NCBI RefSeq assembly: GCF_007860075.1
Contig: NZ_SJPP01000001.1
Location: 868,001 to 932,000, forward strand
Reading direction: 5' to 3'
Source: Symmachiella macrocystis
GTDB lineage: Bacteria; Planctomycetota; Planctomycetia; Planctomycetales; Planctomycetaceae
DNA length: 64,000 nt
Shown: piece by piece, positions 34,370 through 43,511 of the stretch
Position numbering within the stretch: position 1 is the stretch's first letter
Layout of the letters: the number at the start of each line of letters is the position of its first letter
The notes under the pieces: generated by a model
Seen by the model: the letters and a program-made list of their open reading frames with translations, nothing else
Databases searched by the model: none
Told to the model about the DNA's origin: nothing
Position numbers and translations under genes: made by a program

Positions 34370-35596
34370 ATGCCCGACGTCCCCTTGAAGACCGTCTCCC
34401 AGCTGACGCAGGAGATCAAAAACTGCCTGGAAACCGAATTCCCCTTCGTGTGGGTCTCGGGGGAAATCTCGAACCTCTCACGCGCCGCCTCCGGGCATTG
34501 TTACCTCACGCTCAAGGACGACTCCGCACAGTTGCGGGCGATCATGTGGCGGGGAACCGCCAATCGCTTGAAATTCGACCTGCACGACGGTTTGGAAGTC
34601 GTCGCCGCTGGACGCGTGGAAGTTTACGAAGCCCGCGGCTCGTATCAATTGATCATTGAACAGTGCGAACCGCAGGGGCTGGGCGCTCTGGAACTGGCGT
34701 TTCGCCAATTGCATGAAAAACTAGCAGGCGAGGGTCTGTTTGACCCGGAACACAAACAACCGTTGCCGGCAATTCCGCAACGTATCGCGCTGGTGACCAG
34801 CCCCACCAGCGCTGCTGTCCGGGATATGCTGCAGGTCCTCACAAGGCGCTGGCCGGCAGCGGAGATTTTGATTCTGCCGGTCCTGGTTCAGGGGCCGGGT
34901 GCTGCGGCGGAAATTGCGGCGGCACTGCGGTCCGTGCCGCAGATACCGGGCGTCGATGTCGTGATCACCGGTCGGGGCGGCGGCAGCTTGGAGGATCTCT
35001 GGGCGTTCAACGAAGAGATCGTCGCACGGGCGATTTATGATTGCCCGATCCCCGTTGTCAGCGCCGTGGGGCACGAAATCGACGTGACGATCGCCGACCT
35101 CGTGGCCGACCGCCGGGCCTTAACCCCCAGCGAAGCGGCCGAATTGGTCGTTCCCGACGTGCGTGACATCCGCGCAGGCATCGCTCAAATGCGCAATCGG
35201 CTGATTGGCGGACTGAAACAACAGGCGGTCACTGCACGGGGACAACTCGACGCTCTCGCCTCGCGACGCGTCTTCACACAACCGGCCGAACGGGTTCACG
35301 ATTTGCAACAACTCCTCGACGAACTCGAGGCCCGCAACCGCCGTGCTGTGCAGCGGATTGTGGAAACCGCAAAGCAACAACTCGCGTCATCATCCGCATC
35401 GCTGGATGCCCTCAGCCCGTTAGCCGTCCTGGGCCGTGGATATTCGCTCAGCAAAATCGCAGGCGGCACGGAATTCCTTAAAACGATCGACGATGCACCG
35501 GCGGGAGCGACGTTGCAGACGCTACTCGCAGATGGTCGGGTTACCAGTAAAATCGAATCGACAGACGCGGGCCAACCGCAAGACTTTTTGGAGTAA
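34370..35596 (+). CDS. xseA: Exodeoxyribonuclease VII large subunit
   Basis: This is a 408-residue protein. The start at ATG 34370 (MPDVPLKTVSQLTQEIKNCL) matches family length better than upstream starts. The N-terminal OB fold contains GEISNLSRAASGHCYLTLKD. The catalytic domain has ALVTSPTSAAVRDMLQVLTR, VITGRGGGSLEDLWAFNEE and SAVGHEIDVTIADLVADRRA, the family signature. A coiled region near 280-350 would bind XseB. It cleaves single-stranded DNA to oligonucleotides. xseB follows after 7 bp. Confidence 0.95.
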   Translation: MPDVPLKTVSQLTQEIKNCLETEFPFVWVSGEISNLSRAASGHCYLTLKDDSAQLRAIMWRGTANRLKFDLHDGLEVVAAGRVEVYEARGSYQLIIEQCEPQGLGALELAFRQLHEKLAGEGLFDPEHKQPLPAIPQRIALVTSPTSAAVRDMLQVLTRRWPAAEILILPVLVQGPGAAAEIAAALRSVPQIPGVDVVITGRGGGSLEDLWAFNEEIVARAIYDCPIPVVSAVGHEIDVTIADLVADRRALTPSEAAELVVPDVRDIRAGIAQMRNRLIGGLKQQAVTARGQLDALASRRVFTQPAERVHDLQQLLDELEARNRRAVQRIVETAKQQLASSSASLDALSPLAVLGRGYSLSKIAGGTEFLKTIDDAPAGATLQTLLADGRVTSKIESTDAGQPQDFLE

Positions 35597-35603
35597 ACCC
35601 AAC

Positions 35604-35930
35604 ATGGCCAAACGCGCCAAAAAAGAAAACGCAGCCCCGAAGTTTGAAGAAGCTCTTGAGCAATTGCAGCAGATCGTTGGCGAACTCGAAGAGAGTTCCG
35701 GCGGATTGGAGCATTCGCTCAAACGCTTCGAAGAAGGCATCGATTTGTTGCGAACCTGTTATCAAACCTTGGAGCAAGCGGAGCAAAAAATCGAATTGCT
35801 CACCGCTGTCGACGAACAGGGCAACCTCACCACCGCCCCCTTCGATGCCACATCAACCGTGGAACAAAAAACTCGCAAGTCAGCGAAAAAGAAACCAGCC
35901 GAAGACGAAGATGGCGGCAGTCTGTTCTAA
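35604..35930 (+). CDS. xseB: Exodeoxyribonuclease VII small subunit
   Basis: The 108-residue protein has the XseB core FEEALEQLQQIVGELEESSG then GLEHSLKRFEEGIDLLRTC and LEQAEQKIELL. The tail after residue 75 is Lys/Glu-rich and longer than in Escherichia coli. Several copies wrap the XseA stalk. ATG 35604 lies 7 bp after xseA, so the two are cotranslated. Confidence 0.95.
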   Translation: MAKRAKKENAAPKFEEALEQLQQIVGELEESSGGLEHSLKRFEEGIDLLRTCYQTLEQAEQKIELLTAVDEQGNLTTAPFDATSTVEQKTRKSAKKKPAEDEDGGSLF

Positions 35931-35961
35931 TCTCCGGATACGTCGGCCAAAGAACAACCGC

Positions 35962-35994
35962 GGGCGGCGCGAAACGTGTTGGTTCGCGCCGCCC
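35962..35994. terminator. Strong hairpin between convergent genes
   Basis: A perfect 12-bp stem, GGGCGGCGCGAA with TTCGCGCCGCCC around a 9-nt loop, separates xseB from the convergent Hsp20 gene. There is no T-run, so it may stop transcription only partly or from both sides with help from Rho. Confidence 0.55.
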
Positions 35995-36034
35995 TGCAGT
36001 TACCGGCATATTCCCTTTGTCCTAGACGTGGGGC

Positions 36035-36439
36035 TTACGCCGTCATCACTTTAATCTTCTGCGCCGCTTCGGCTTTCACCTTTGGCAACGTCAAACGCAA
36101 CACGCCATCCTTGAGCGTTGCGTCGATGCCGTCGCGATCGACCTCTTCGGTGAGTTTGAACCGCCGCTGGTAAAGGCCGGCGGAGTGCTCGACGTAGTAG
36201 GGGTTGACCCCCTCGTGTGTGCATTCCGTTTTCTTCGCTTCGATCGTCAACACCTGTTTGTGCAAGGTGATGTCGACATCTTCTTCAGCGACGCCGGGCA
36301 TATCGACGGTCAGAATCAACGCCTCGTTGGTTTCCGAAATATCTACGCGCGGATTCAATACCTCTTCGGTAGTTTTTTCCGTTGTGGTTTGGTCCGTCGT
36401 GCAACAACTCTTGGTCAAACCCTCTTGTGTTTGAGTCAT
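36035..36439 (-). CDS. Small heat shock protein (Hsp20)
   Basis: The 134-residue protein is started at MTQTQEGLTKSCCTTDQTTT, where GGGAGGATGTC precedes the ATG. An alpha-crystallin domain spans about 28-130, with VDISETNEALILTVDMPGVA and DGIDATLKDGVLRLTLPKVK. The C-terminal I-x-I-type tail is replaced by KIKVMTA. The N-terminal arm is Thr-rich with a CC pair and unlike its neighbour. It is an ATP-independent holdase. Second of a tandem pair. Confidence 0.9.
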   Translation of the reverse strand: MTQTQEGLTKSCCTTDQTTTEKTTEEVLNPRVDISETNEALILTVDMPGVAEEDVDITLHKQVLTIEAKKTECTHEGVNPYYVEHSAGLYQRRFKLTEEVDRDGIDATLKDGVLRLTLPKVKAEAAQKIKVMTA

Positions 36440-36515
36440 GACATCCTCCCTTTCTTCTATCTGTTGCGTCGTATCATCAGACGCGAATGACAATTCCAAT
36501 GTAGGTCGTGGCGCT

Positions 36516-36962
36516 TTACGAAGCGCGTTTGACCGTGATCTTCTTGGGCTTGCTCGCTTCCGGTTTGTGCAGGACAACCGTCAATACGCCTTGAGTGTAT
36601 TCCGCTTCGGTCTGTGCTGCATCGACCTCGAACGGCAATCGCAACGTACGCGAAAATTCGCCCGTGCCCCGTTCACGACGATGGTACTTCTCGTCCTCGC
36701 CCAACGTATCGACCGGGCGGTTTCCTTTGATCGTCAGCATGTCACCTTCGACAGTGATGTCAATGTCGTCAGCATTGACTCCAGCAACCTCGGCGGTGAC
36801 GACCAAACGGTCTTCACCCGACAAGACGTTCATGGCTGGAAAAGCTTGTGCTCCGGTCCGCACCGCGTCGGAAAGTCCGGAAAAAATTCGATTCATATCC
36901 ACCGGCAAACGATTCAACTCTTGCCACGGATCCCAATGTTTTCGAAATGAAGTGTTCAGCAT
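36516..36962 (-). CDS. Small heat shock protein (Hsp20)
   Basis: The 148-residue protein starts MLNTSFRKHWDPWQELNRLP, a class-A-type N-terminal arm. The alpha-crystallin domain contains VTAEVAGVNADDIDITVEGD, RERGTGEFSRTLRLPFEVDA and YTQGVLTVVLHKPEASKPKK, ending ITVKRAS with an I-x-V-like tail. It lies 76 bp upstream of the second Hsp20 gene and both probably form one heat-induced unit. No CIRCE element was found upstream. Confidence 0.93.
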   Translation of the reverse strand: MLNTSFRKHWDPWQELNRLPVDMNRIFSGLSDAVRTGAQAFPAMNVLSGEDRLVVTAEVAGVNADDIDITVEGDMLTIKGNRPVDTLGEDEKYHRRERGTGEFSRTLRLPFEVDAAQTEAEYTQGVLTVVLHKPEASKPKKITVKRAS

Positions 36963-37564
36963 GATTTCACTTTCCTTTCACTCGTAATGATGAATTCGTC
37001 GAACATCTGTCTCCGCACAGGAACTGGCGGGGACTTGTGACTTTCAAATGTCCGATGGCAACCTTGAATGCAACCTCCATGCCGATCTGTTATCGCCGCA
37101 ACGATTTGCCAGAAAATTCCAGCAGAAGCTTGTCCAACCAAGTCAAACCGAGCAGAACTAATCTCCATATCCCAATATTGAATAGACACTTACAGCGACA
37201 CTCCGCAGTCCATTCCAATCATACCCCCTCTCAGCAAAATCCCCCAAAACCCATTTATGGCAGTTGAGTAAACCGGCCCGCAGACTGCCATATCGGCAGC
37301 CACCACCCAAGGCGACAGGCAGTGCCATTGTGGCAGCCTCAGGCGTGCGGCAGGCATGCCAGTCTGGCGGATAGTCCGTAATCCACTTGTGACTGTTAGG
37401 CAAGATTTGCATGCTCAATTTCACTGAGATGCCCGCAGCAACGTCGTAAAACGGCATTCGTTCGCCGCGCGTCCCCAAGGACTCCGATGAATAGAACCCG
37501 TAGTGATTGGTGCGGGGCAGGTCCGCTCTCTTAAAAATATGCGATAACGAACGAGGCTGGTTGC
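36963..37564. other. Non-coding gap
   Basis: About 600 bp between divergent genes. Frames here are short and lack ribosome sites. The DNA has repeated GGCAG/TGCCA words (37300-37375) but no clear repeat unit. Nothing further is seen. Confidence 0.4.
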
Positions 37565-38938
37565 GTGACAGGGTTTGCCGGGTCTCAACATTCTGATGAA
37601 CGGCGGCGGCGGCGTTTGGCAGTCGAGCAGGATGGCGCGCAGTCCGAATCGTTTACGTCGACCAGAGAAGCAAACAAAGAGTTGGACGCGATCGCGCTCG
37701 TCGAACTGGCGATCCAGGCCCTCATTCCCCGCTCCATTTGGCCGCACCTCGGCGTCGCCCTGGTTTTGGCGATGTTGGTTTTCGGCAGCCACGCTGCTCT
37801 GGATGCCCTGCCGCCAAATGACATTGCCGACATCTCACAACTGCGGCAGGTTGTTGATGAGTCGCAGCGTGTGGTGGCCGGGTTGTGCTTGTTCGTCACC
37901 ATGCAAATTTGTGTCGTCATCCGACAAGTCCGCGGACGCAGCCGCAATGACTTCGACGGCCGCTATCGCCTCTGGAATTGGGCGGTCGTTGCCAGCGGAT
38001 TCTTTTGTGCGGCGATATTTCTCAACCTACATCGCGTCGCGGGCGGAATTGTGGCGGCACTGCTGAATCGGCCCGACTTAACAACTTCCCCAATCACCTG
38101 GCAGGTCCCCGTGTTGACCATCGGCGGGCTGCTGTTGTTGGAACTGGGACGGGAGATGCGCGAACATCGTCCGACGAGCGTATTACTGTATCTCAGCTGT
38201 TTGTGTTATATGGTCCCCCTGCTCTCTTCCTTGAAACCGGTCTCCGGATCCCTGGATATGCTCCCCCCGCTGGTCGCGGGCATGCCGATCGAGATGCTGG
38301 CGTTCTCTGCAGCAAACATTTTGCTGTTCACCACGATGTCGTTACATGCCCGGTATGTCGTCCATTTCAATCCGGAGCCACCCACGTCGGTCGTACGTCA
38401 ATTCCGCTTGCCGCTACCCCGCTTGCGTCGCCCGCGGTTCCGCCGACCACGGTTCTTGCGTTTGCCGAAATTTCTGCACTGGAAGTTACCCACATTTCAG
38501 AAACCGACGTTCAAGCTTCCGCAGTTCAAATTCCCGGCACTTAAGTTCCCGGCTTTCAAATTGAAGTTCCCCACCTTCAAGTTGAAATTGCCCAAACGGA
38601 AACCGCGTGCAGCGGCCCCTGTCGCACAAGCAGCGACGGAAGCGGTCAAACCGGCTCCGAAGAAAAAAAAGGCAGCGACGCCACGTCGCACGCGGACCGA
38701 ACCGGCGCACATCGAACCCCCTGCTCCACAATCGGCAACAACAGAAGCCTTCGCGGAACAAATGCCGCCCCGCTCGAAGCGTCGCACCCCACCCAAAAAA
38801 GCAAAAACCCGCGCATCGCAAAGGCCGATCGAAGATCAAATCGATGAAGTGACCGCCGATGAGCTCAAAGGGCTGTCAAAAAAACAAAAACGCGAGCTCC
38901 GCAAAAAACGCCGCGAAGCACAACGCGCCGCCCAATAA
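37565..38938 (+). CDS. Membrane protein with Phe-Lys-Leu-Pro repeats
   Basis: This is a 457-residue protein, GTG start with GAGG upstream. Residues 60-270 hold about six membrane segments. From about 275 comes a remarkable repetitive part: short units such as FRRPRFLRLPKF, KLPTFQKPTFKLPQFKFP and FPTFKLKLPKRK, alternating Phe, Lys/Arg and Pro. It is followed by a Lys/Ala/Pro-rich linker and a basic C terminus (SKKQKRELRKKRREAQRAAQ). The tail would be cytoplasmic and strongly positive, suited to bind acidic surfaces, DNA or membrane lipids. No family is recognised. Confidence 0.65.
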   Translation: MTGFAGSQHSDERRRRRLAVEQDGAQSESFTSTREANKELDAIALVELAIQALIPRSIWPHLGVALVLAMLVFGSHAALDALPPNDIADISQLRQVVDESQRVVAGLCLFVTMQICVVIRQVRGRSRNDFDGRYRLWNWAVVASGFFCAAIFLNLHRVAGGIVAALLNRPDLTTSPITWQVPVLTIGGLLLLELGREMREHRPTSVLLYLSCLCYMVPLLSSLKPVSGSLDMLPPLVAGMPIEMLAFSAANILLFTTMSLHARYVVHFNPEPPTSVVRQFRLPLPRLRRPRFRRPRFLRLPKFLHWKLPTFQKPTFKLPQFKFPALKFPAFKLKFPTFKLKLPKRKPRAAAPVAQAATEAVKPAPKKKKAATPRRTRTEPAHIEPPAPQSATTEAFAEQMPPRSKRRTPPKKAKTRASQRPIEDQIDEVTADELKGLSKKQKRELRKKRREAQRAAQ

Positions 38939-39275
38939 GGCGGCACAGCCGCTAGGTTCGAGCTTCCGGCGGCACAGCCGCTTTGTGCGAGCTTCCGCTC
39001 GGTGGTTGGTGGGGCGCTTCCGTTGGGCGCTTTGCTTTGTGAATGGGGGTAGCGCTGCGGCTCGGTGGGTGCTTTGCCGTTCCGGGATACTGTTTTTTGC
39101 TCCGTTGCCCCTATTGCTGCTTGGGTTGTGACGACTTGCTGACTGGTGTGATTGGCAAATCTGCTCGTGTCGAGTACCTTATGGTGAGCGCCTCTTGAAG
39201 TTGGCGAAACCAGGAGTCAATCGGCATGGACCGGGACGTGTGGTCATCCACGGCCCCCGGCAAGGCGAGTTATCT
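38939..39275. other. Non-coding gap with short direct repeat
   Basis: Near the start, GGCGGCACAGCCGCT is repeated at about 38939 and 38970 with a following GAGCTTCCG. The rest is GC-rich with no gene. Confidence 0.4.
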
Positions 39276-41198
39276 ATGAGTAAAACGGATCAGTCGGGAT
39301 CGGCCGCCACTGCGGTCGTGGCGTTCGGACGTAGCATGGGCGAAGTCGCGGACCTCTCCGACCAAGCATTTTTGCAGTCCATCCAGTGGCGAAAATCAGC
39401 CGATGCGGATCTGGCCCGCGCCGCTCGAAAGGGCGACGTCACGGCGTTTACTGCGCGATTGCTGCAATGCTTCCCTGCAGGGAGTCCTCCCACCAAATTC
39501 TCCAAAAAACGTCCCGCCATTCAAAGCGGTTTGGCGGCAGCGGAGTATTTACCGACGCCCCCTGCCAAGCCGTTGCGAGAGTTGTTGCACACATCCAACG
39601 GTCACTCCACACAGAAGAACGGGAAGTCGACAGCTGCGGATGCTGCCAGCTTGGCAGAGGTTCTCGATAGCGTGGCGCAGAAAAATTTCAAAACCTCGCC
39701 CGCTGACCTGCACGCGTTGACGGAGTTGATCGCTTGCGACGGCGCTTCGCTGGAACAGGCGACTCTGTTTTCATTGTGGCGGACGACGTTGTCTGCTGCT
39801 TGTGAATTCACAAAGGTTTCCACAACCACCGACGAAGGGGATCCGGCGCAAACAGCTGATGAACAGTTGTTGCAGGCGGGTGAGTTGCCTTGGCGGGTGG
39901 GATTGCTGTTCGCTGACGTGAAAGGCTCAACCAAGATTCGCCGGCGCGGCCGCAAGGTGATTCGACGGGAACTGGAAGACCGCACCGATGGCGACGGCAC
40001 GCCGCACGCTACGTTGTTGCCTCGCTTGGGATATTGGTTAGCAGCACTGGTTCGCAGCGGACAATGGGCCAACCGTTTTCAGGCGACGTTGTGGGACGAC
40101 GATTTGTCGATGCTGTTTAATGACCTATTGGAACAAGCCATCCGCCTGTTTCGTCCCTCCGATTCCTGGGCGATGAGCAACGGGTTCTCGGCGTCGCCGC
40201 GTTCCTTGTTTCGGGCTGCGTCGCAATTGGCGGGAAGCGAATTCAAAATTGCCGATTTGGCCTTCGCATGGGATAAGGCTCAGACGAACACGCGGAAGCG
40301 AAAAGCCAAATCCAAAAAATCAGCATCAGTTACGACCAAACCGCGATTGAAGAAACTGGCGCCTTCGTTGCAGTCGGACTGGGCCAATTTGGCTTGTCTG
40401 CGCAGTGATTGGGATACGGAATGCGATAGCGTGGTGATCGACCACAATGGGCAGTTTCCACAAATCGACATGACTGTCTTAGGCCGCGCCCTGATCAACG
40501 GAAACTGGGATTTGCAGATTAAAGTTGATGGCAAACCGATTCCAGTCAAACGACAATGGACGGCAATCTGTTGGAGCACCGACGAGGATGGCGATTATTT
40601 AGAGCTGCAACAGACGTTCGAAGCAGGCGGTCGTGTGGAGCGACAAATTTGGTTATCGCGCTCAACGCATTCCGCTATGTTCGCCGACTCCTTAACGGGA
40701 TTTTCCGGCAAACAGATCGAATACACATCCCGCCTGCCGTTGAGCGACGCTTTGGATACGCAATCCGACTCTGGCGATCGCGAAACGCGGCTGAAGGACG
40801 GTCCGATCTTGACGCGTGTCTTTCCGCTCTTTTTGCCACAGGATCGCGTACACGGCACGCCGGGCGGGTGTGGCATTTTTGGTGGCGATTTAGTGCTCAA
40901 GCACGTTGCAACCGGACAGGGTTTGTATGCCCCGGTCGTCTTGGATTGGCATCCCGACCGCCGCCGCAAGCCGGTGCAGTGGCGCAAATTGACGGTGACC
41001 GAGGATGGTCGTATTTTGCCGGGCGACGTTTCCGCCGGGTACCGCGTGAGGCTCGGCGAGCAACATTTGCTGGCCTATCGCAAACTTCAAAAATCGGATC
41101 TCCCGCAAACAGTGCTCGGCTTTCAGACGTTTGATGAAACGGTGTTGGGACAGTTTGACAAAAATGGCGATGTGACTCCCTTGCTGCTCGTCGAGTAG
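39276..41198 (+). CDS. Conserved protein of unknown function
   Basis: This is a 640-residue protein, started at MSKTDQSGSAATAVVAFGRS. Residues 1-340 are mainly helical with many Trp and Leu (LGYWLAALVRSGQWANRFQA). A basic linker at about 345-380 (TRKRKAKSKKSASV) separates a beta-rich second half with WTAICWSTDEDGDYLELQQT, YTSRLPLSDALDTQS and LPQDRVHGTPGGCGIFGGDL. The two-part layout slightly recalls the helical and sandwich parts of heparinase-like proteins, but no catalytic set can be seen. No signal peptide. Unknown. Confidence 0.6.
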   Translation: MSKTDQSGSAATAVVAFGRSMGEVADLSDQAFLQSIQWRKSADADLARAARKGDVTAFTARLLQCFPAGSPPTKFSKKRPAIQSGLAAAEYLPTPPAKPLRELLHTSNGHSTQKNGKSTAADAASLAEVLDSVAQKNFKTSPADLHALTELIACDGASLEQATLFSLWRTTLSAACEFTKVSTTTDEGDPAQTADEQLLQAGELPWRVGLLFADVKGSTKIRRRGRKVIRRELEDRTDGDGTPHATLLPRLGYWLAALVRSGQWANRFQATLWDDDLSMLFNDLLEQAIRLFRPSDSWAMSNGFSASPRSLFRAASQLAGSEFKIADLAFAWDKAQTNTRKRKAKSKKSASVTTKPRLKKLAPSLQSDWANLACLRSDWDTECDSVVIDHNGQFPQIDMTVLGRALINGNWDLQIKVDGKPIPVKRQWTAICWSTDEDGDYLELQQTFEAGGRVERQIWLSRSTHSAMFADSLTGFSGKQIEYTSRLPLSDALDTQSDSGDRETRLKDGPILTRVFPLFLPQDRVHGTPGGCGIFGGDLVLKHVATGQGLYAPVVLDWHPDRRRKPVQWRKLTVTEDGRILPGDVSAGYRVRLGEQHLLAYRKLQKSDLPQTVLGFQTFDETVLGQFDKNGDVTPLLLVE

Positions 41199-41265
41199 AC
41201 GATGCAAAGCGGGTTGGAATTTTTTCTTTAAGAAATCTACAGAACGTGGACGGTTGGGCGGCGCA

Positions 41266-42420
41266 ATGAACGAAGATACGTACAACAAAATGAATCAACT
41301 CCACGAATCGGGGGGCGCGGTCGCCACCGTGGATCAACTCATTCAAACGCTCCGCGACGACAAGAATTACGACCGACTGTTTGACGCGCTGCTGTTGAAA
41401 AAGCGGCTCGAGATGGGTGTGCCGGTTGTGCGTCCCACATCGTTTGACAACTTGCCCGAAGACCGCCGCGCGGAATTCGAAGAGCATTACGTCAATGCTG
41501 CCCGCGAAATCGGGGCACTGCACTTGGAAGCAGGTTCGATTCCCCGTGCATGGATTTACCTGCGGACAATTCGCGAACCCGAACCCATCGTCGCCGCCAT
41601 CAACGCGCTGGATGTTACGCAGGACGTCGACGAAGAACTTGTCGACATCGCGCTCTACCAAGGGGTCGCGCCGGCCAAGGGTTTGGAAATGCTGCTTTGC
41701 AGCCACGGGACGTGCAATTCCATTACGGTGCTCGACCAACAGTTCATGCAGTTAGAACCGCGTGTACGTCAGGAATGTGCGGCGCTGTTAGCACAGACGA
41801 TTTATCGAGATTTGACGGCGACGATCAAATACGAAGTCGAACGCAAACAAGGCTCCGCCCCCACTGAGGAAACGCTCCGCGAATTGATCACCGGACGAGA
41901 GTGGTTGTTCGCCGAAGACAACTATCACATTGACGTTTCGCATTTGCATGCGGTCATCCGCTTTTGCCGCAGCCTGGATGCCGACCGTGACGAAGTCCGG
42001 CTCGCCACGGAGTTGACCGAATACGGCGCACAATTGTCGCCGCAATATCGCTACGCAGGAGATCCGCCGTTTGAAGATTATTACACGGCGCATCACAACT
42101 TCTTCAATGCGTTGACCGACACCGATCGTGATGCAGCACTGGATTTCTTTCGCGATCAACTCGCGGGAGATGCCCCCGATTCGGACAAACAGTTGACCGC
42201 TTATCATCTCGTGGATCTGCTGAGACGCATCGACCGCACCGAGGATGCATTGGACATCGCTGCGAAATACTTGTTGAGCGTCGAGGATCAACTCGAATTC
42301 TCGTTTGCCGAACTGTGCGCCGAAACAGGCCGATACGACAAATTGATGGAAGTCAGCCGCGCACAACACGATCCCGTCGGATATGCCGCCGCACTCGTGG
42401 AACAAGCCAGAACTCCCTGA
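41266..42420 (+). CDS. Conserved protein with helical repeats, unknown function
   Basis: This is a 384-residue soluble protein starting at ATG 41266 (MNEDTYNKMNQLHESGGAVA). It is helical and acidic throughout, with short TPR-like helix pairs (RAWIYLRTIREPEPIVAAIN; DALDIAAKYLLSVEDQLEFS). A cysteine pair lies in LLCSHGTC. It follows the 640-residue unknown by 67 bp and may be cotranscribed. Function unknown. Confidence 0.6.
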   Translation: MNEDTYNKMNQLHESGGAVATVDQLIQTLRDDKNYDRLFDALLLKKRLEMGVPVVRPTSFDNLPEDRRAEFEEHYVNAAREIGALHLEAGSIPRAWIYLRTIREPEPIVAAINALDVTQDVDEELVDIALYQGVAPAKGLEMLLCSHGTCNSITVLDQQFMQLEPRVRQECAALLAQTIYRDLTATIKYEVERKQGSAPTEETLRELITGREWLFAEDNYHIDVSHLHAVIRFCRSLDADRDEVRLATELTEYGAQLSPQYRYAGDPPFEDYYTAHHNFFNALTDTDRDAALDFFRDQLAGDAPDSDKQLTAYHLVDLLRRIDRTEDALDIAAKYLLSVEDQLEFSFAELCAETGRYDKLMEVSRAQHDPVGYAAALVEQARTP

Positions 42421-42451
42421 AACCGCACCCGCCCCAAGGTCGAACCTTCCC

Positions 42452-42595
42452 TGGTTCCCAAACTCCAGTATGGGAACCCAATTTCTCGAAGCTCCGCTTC
42501 GAGTGAGTCAAGCGACGTCCCTTCGCCAATTGCCTCAATCAGCGAAGTAAAACCTCTCGAAAGTGCGTTCCTCAGCCGGAGCTGGGGAATGAGTG
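42452..42595. repeat. ~144-bp dispersed repeat, second copy
   Basis: It begins TGGTTCCCAAACTCCAGTAT and ends GGGGAATGAGTG, with the inner hairpin CGAAGCTCCGCTTCG. It is related to the block at 26991-27136 in order and length. Both copies lie in intergenic spaces. Confidence 0.7.
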
Positions 42596-42625
42596 AAATC
42601 CACCTTCTAGTCCCACCGTAGTTCG

Positions 42626-43426
42626 ATGTCATTTGTCCAACGCAACCGTGCGGCCTGGGATCGCCTCGTGCGAGACGGTAGTCAATTCGCCAAGGTCGCC
42701 ACCGACGAGCAATGCCGCGATCCGCTGCAGGCTTTGGATGGGCGGGGTTGGTTGCCGGACAGCGTCCGGGGCTTGGATGTGCTTTGTTTGGCCGCTGGCG
42801 GTGGATGGCAATCGATTCTCTACGCTGCCGCTGGAGCCAACGTTACGGTCGTCGACCTCAGTCCAGAGATGCTCAAAAAAGACGAACAGGAAGCGAACCG
42901 CCGCAATTACAAAGTTCGCGTTGTCGAAGCTTCGATGGACAATCTGCAGATGTTTGCCGACGAAAGTTTCGACATCGTCCATCAACCGGTCAGCACCTGT
43001 TACGTCTCCGATGTGTCTGCTGTCTATCGCGAAATTGCCCGTGTGCTACGCGACGACGGCCTGTACATTAGTCAACACAAACAACCGACCAGCCTGCAAA
43101 TCACTGAGCGCGACGAACGGCACCGCTATGTGTTGGGGCTGCGGTATTATCAGGATGGTTCGTTGCCGCTGGTGGAAGACGAATCGTATCGCGAAAGTGG
43201 CACGGTGGAATTTCTACACCGCTGGGAGGAATTGGTCGGCGGACTCTGCCGTTCTGGGTTTGTGATCGAGGATTTGACCGAGCCTTATCGGGGTGACCCG
43301 CAGGCCCCACTGGGCAGCTGGCGGCATCGGGGATTGTTCGTCGCCCCCTATTTGCGGATGAAATCGCGTCGAATTCCACGTGTCACCGGGGAAAATTCGC
43401 GGAAACCATTGTGGACACCCCCCTAA
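42626..43426 (+). CDS. Class I SAM-dependent methyltransferase
   Basis: This is a 266-residue protein. The SAM-binding motif I is LDVLCLAAGGGWQSILYAAA, motif II region VTVVDLSPEMLKKDE and a later DIVHQPVSTCYVSDVSAVYR segment. This matches the Methyltransf_11/25 group of small-molecule methyltransferases. The first 40 residues (MSFVQRNRAAWDRLVRDGSQ) are a common cap in this subgroup. Substrate unknown. It stands alone between a repeat and the next gene. Confidence 0.85.
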   Translation: MSFVQRNRAAWDRLVRDGSQFAKVATDEQCRDPLQALDGRGWLPDSVRGLDVLCLAAGGGWQSILYAAAGANVTVVDLSPEMLKKDEQEANRRNYKVRVVEASMDNLQMFADESFDIVHQPVSTCYVSDVSAVYREIARVLRDDGLYISQHKQPTSLQITERDERHRYVLGLRYYQDGSLPLVEDESYRESGTVEFLHRWEELVGGLCRSGFVIEDLTEPYRGDPQAPLGSWRHRGLFVAPYLRMKSRRIPRVTGENSRKPLWTPP

Positions 43427-43511
43427 CCTGACTACTGAAGACGATTTGTGGCGACTGAGGCAAATTGCCGCTGCTCTTGTCAATCGGTGCGGCGTGCGTT
43501 AATTTTTGGGC

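Noticed and set aside
36963-37564. CIRCE or HSE element upstream of the Hsp20 pair
   Set aside because: No TTAGCACTC-N9-GAGTGCTAA-like inverted repeat was found.
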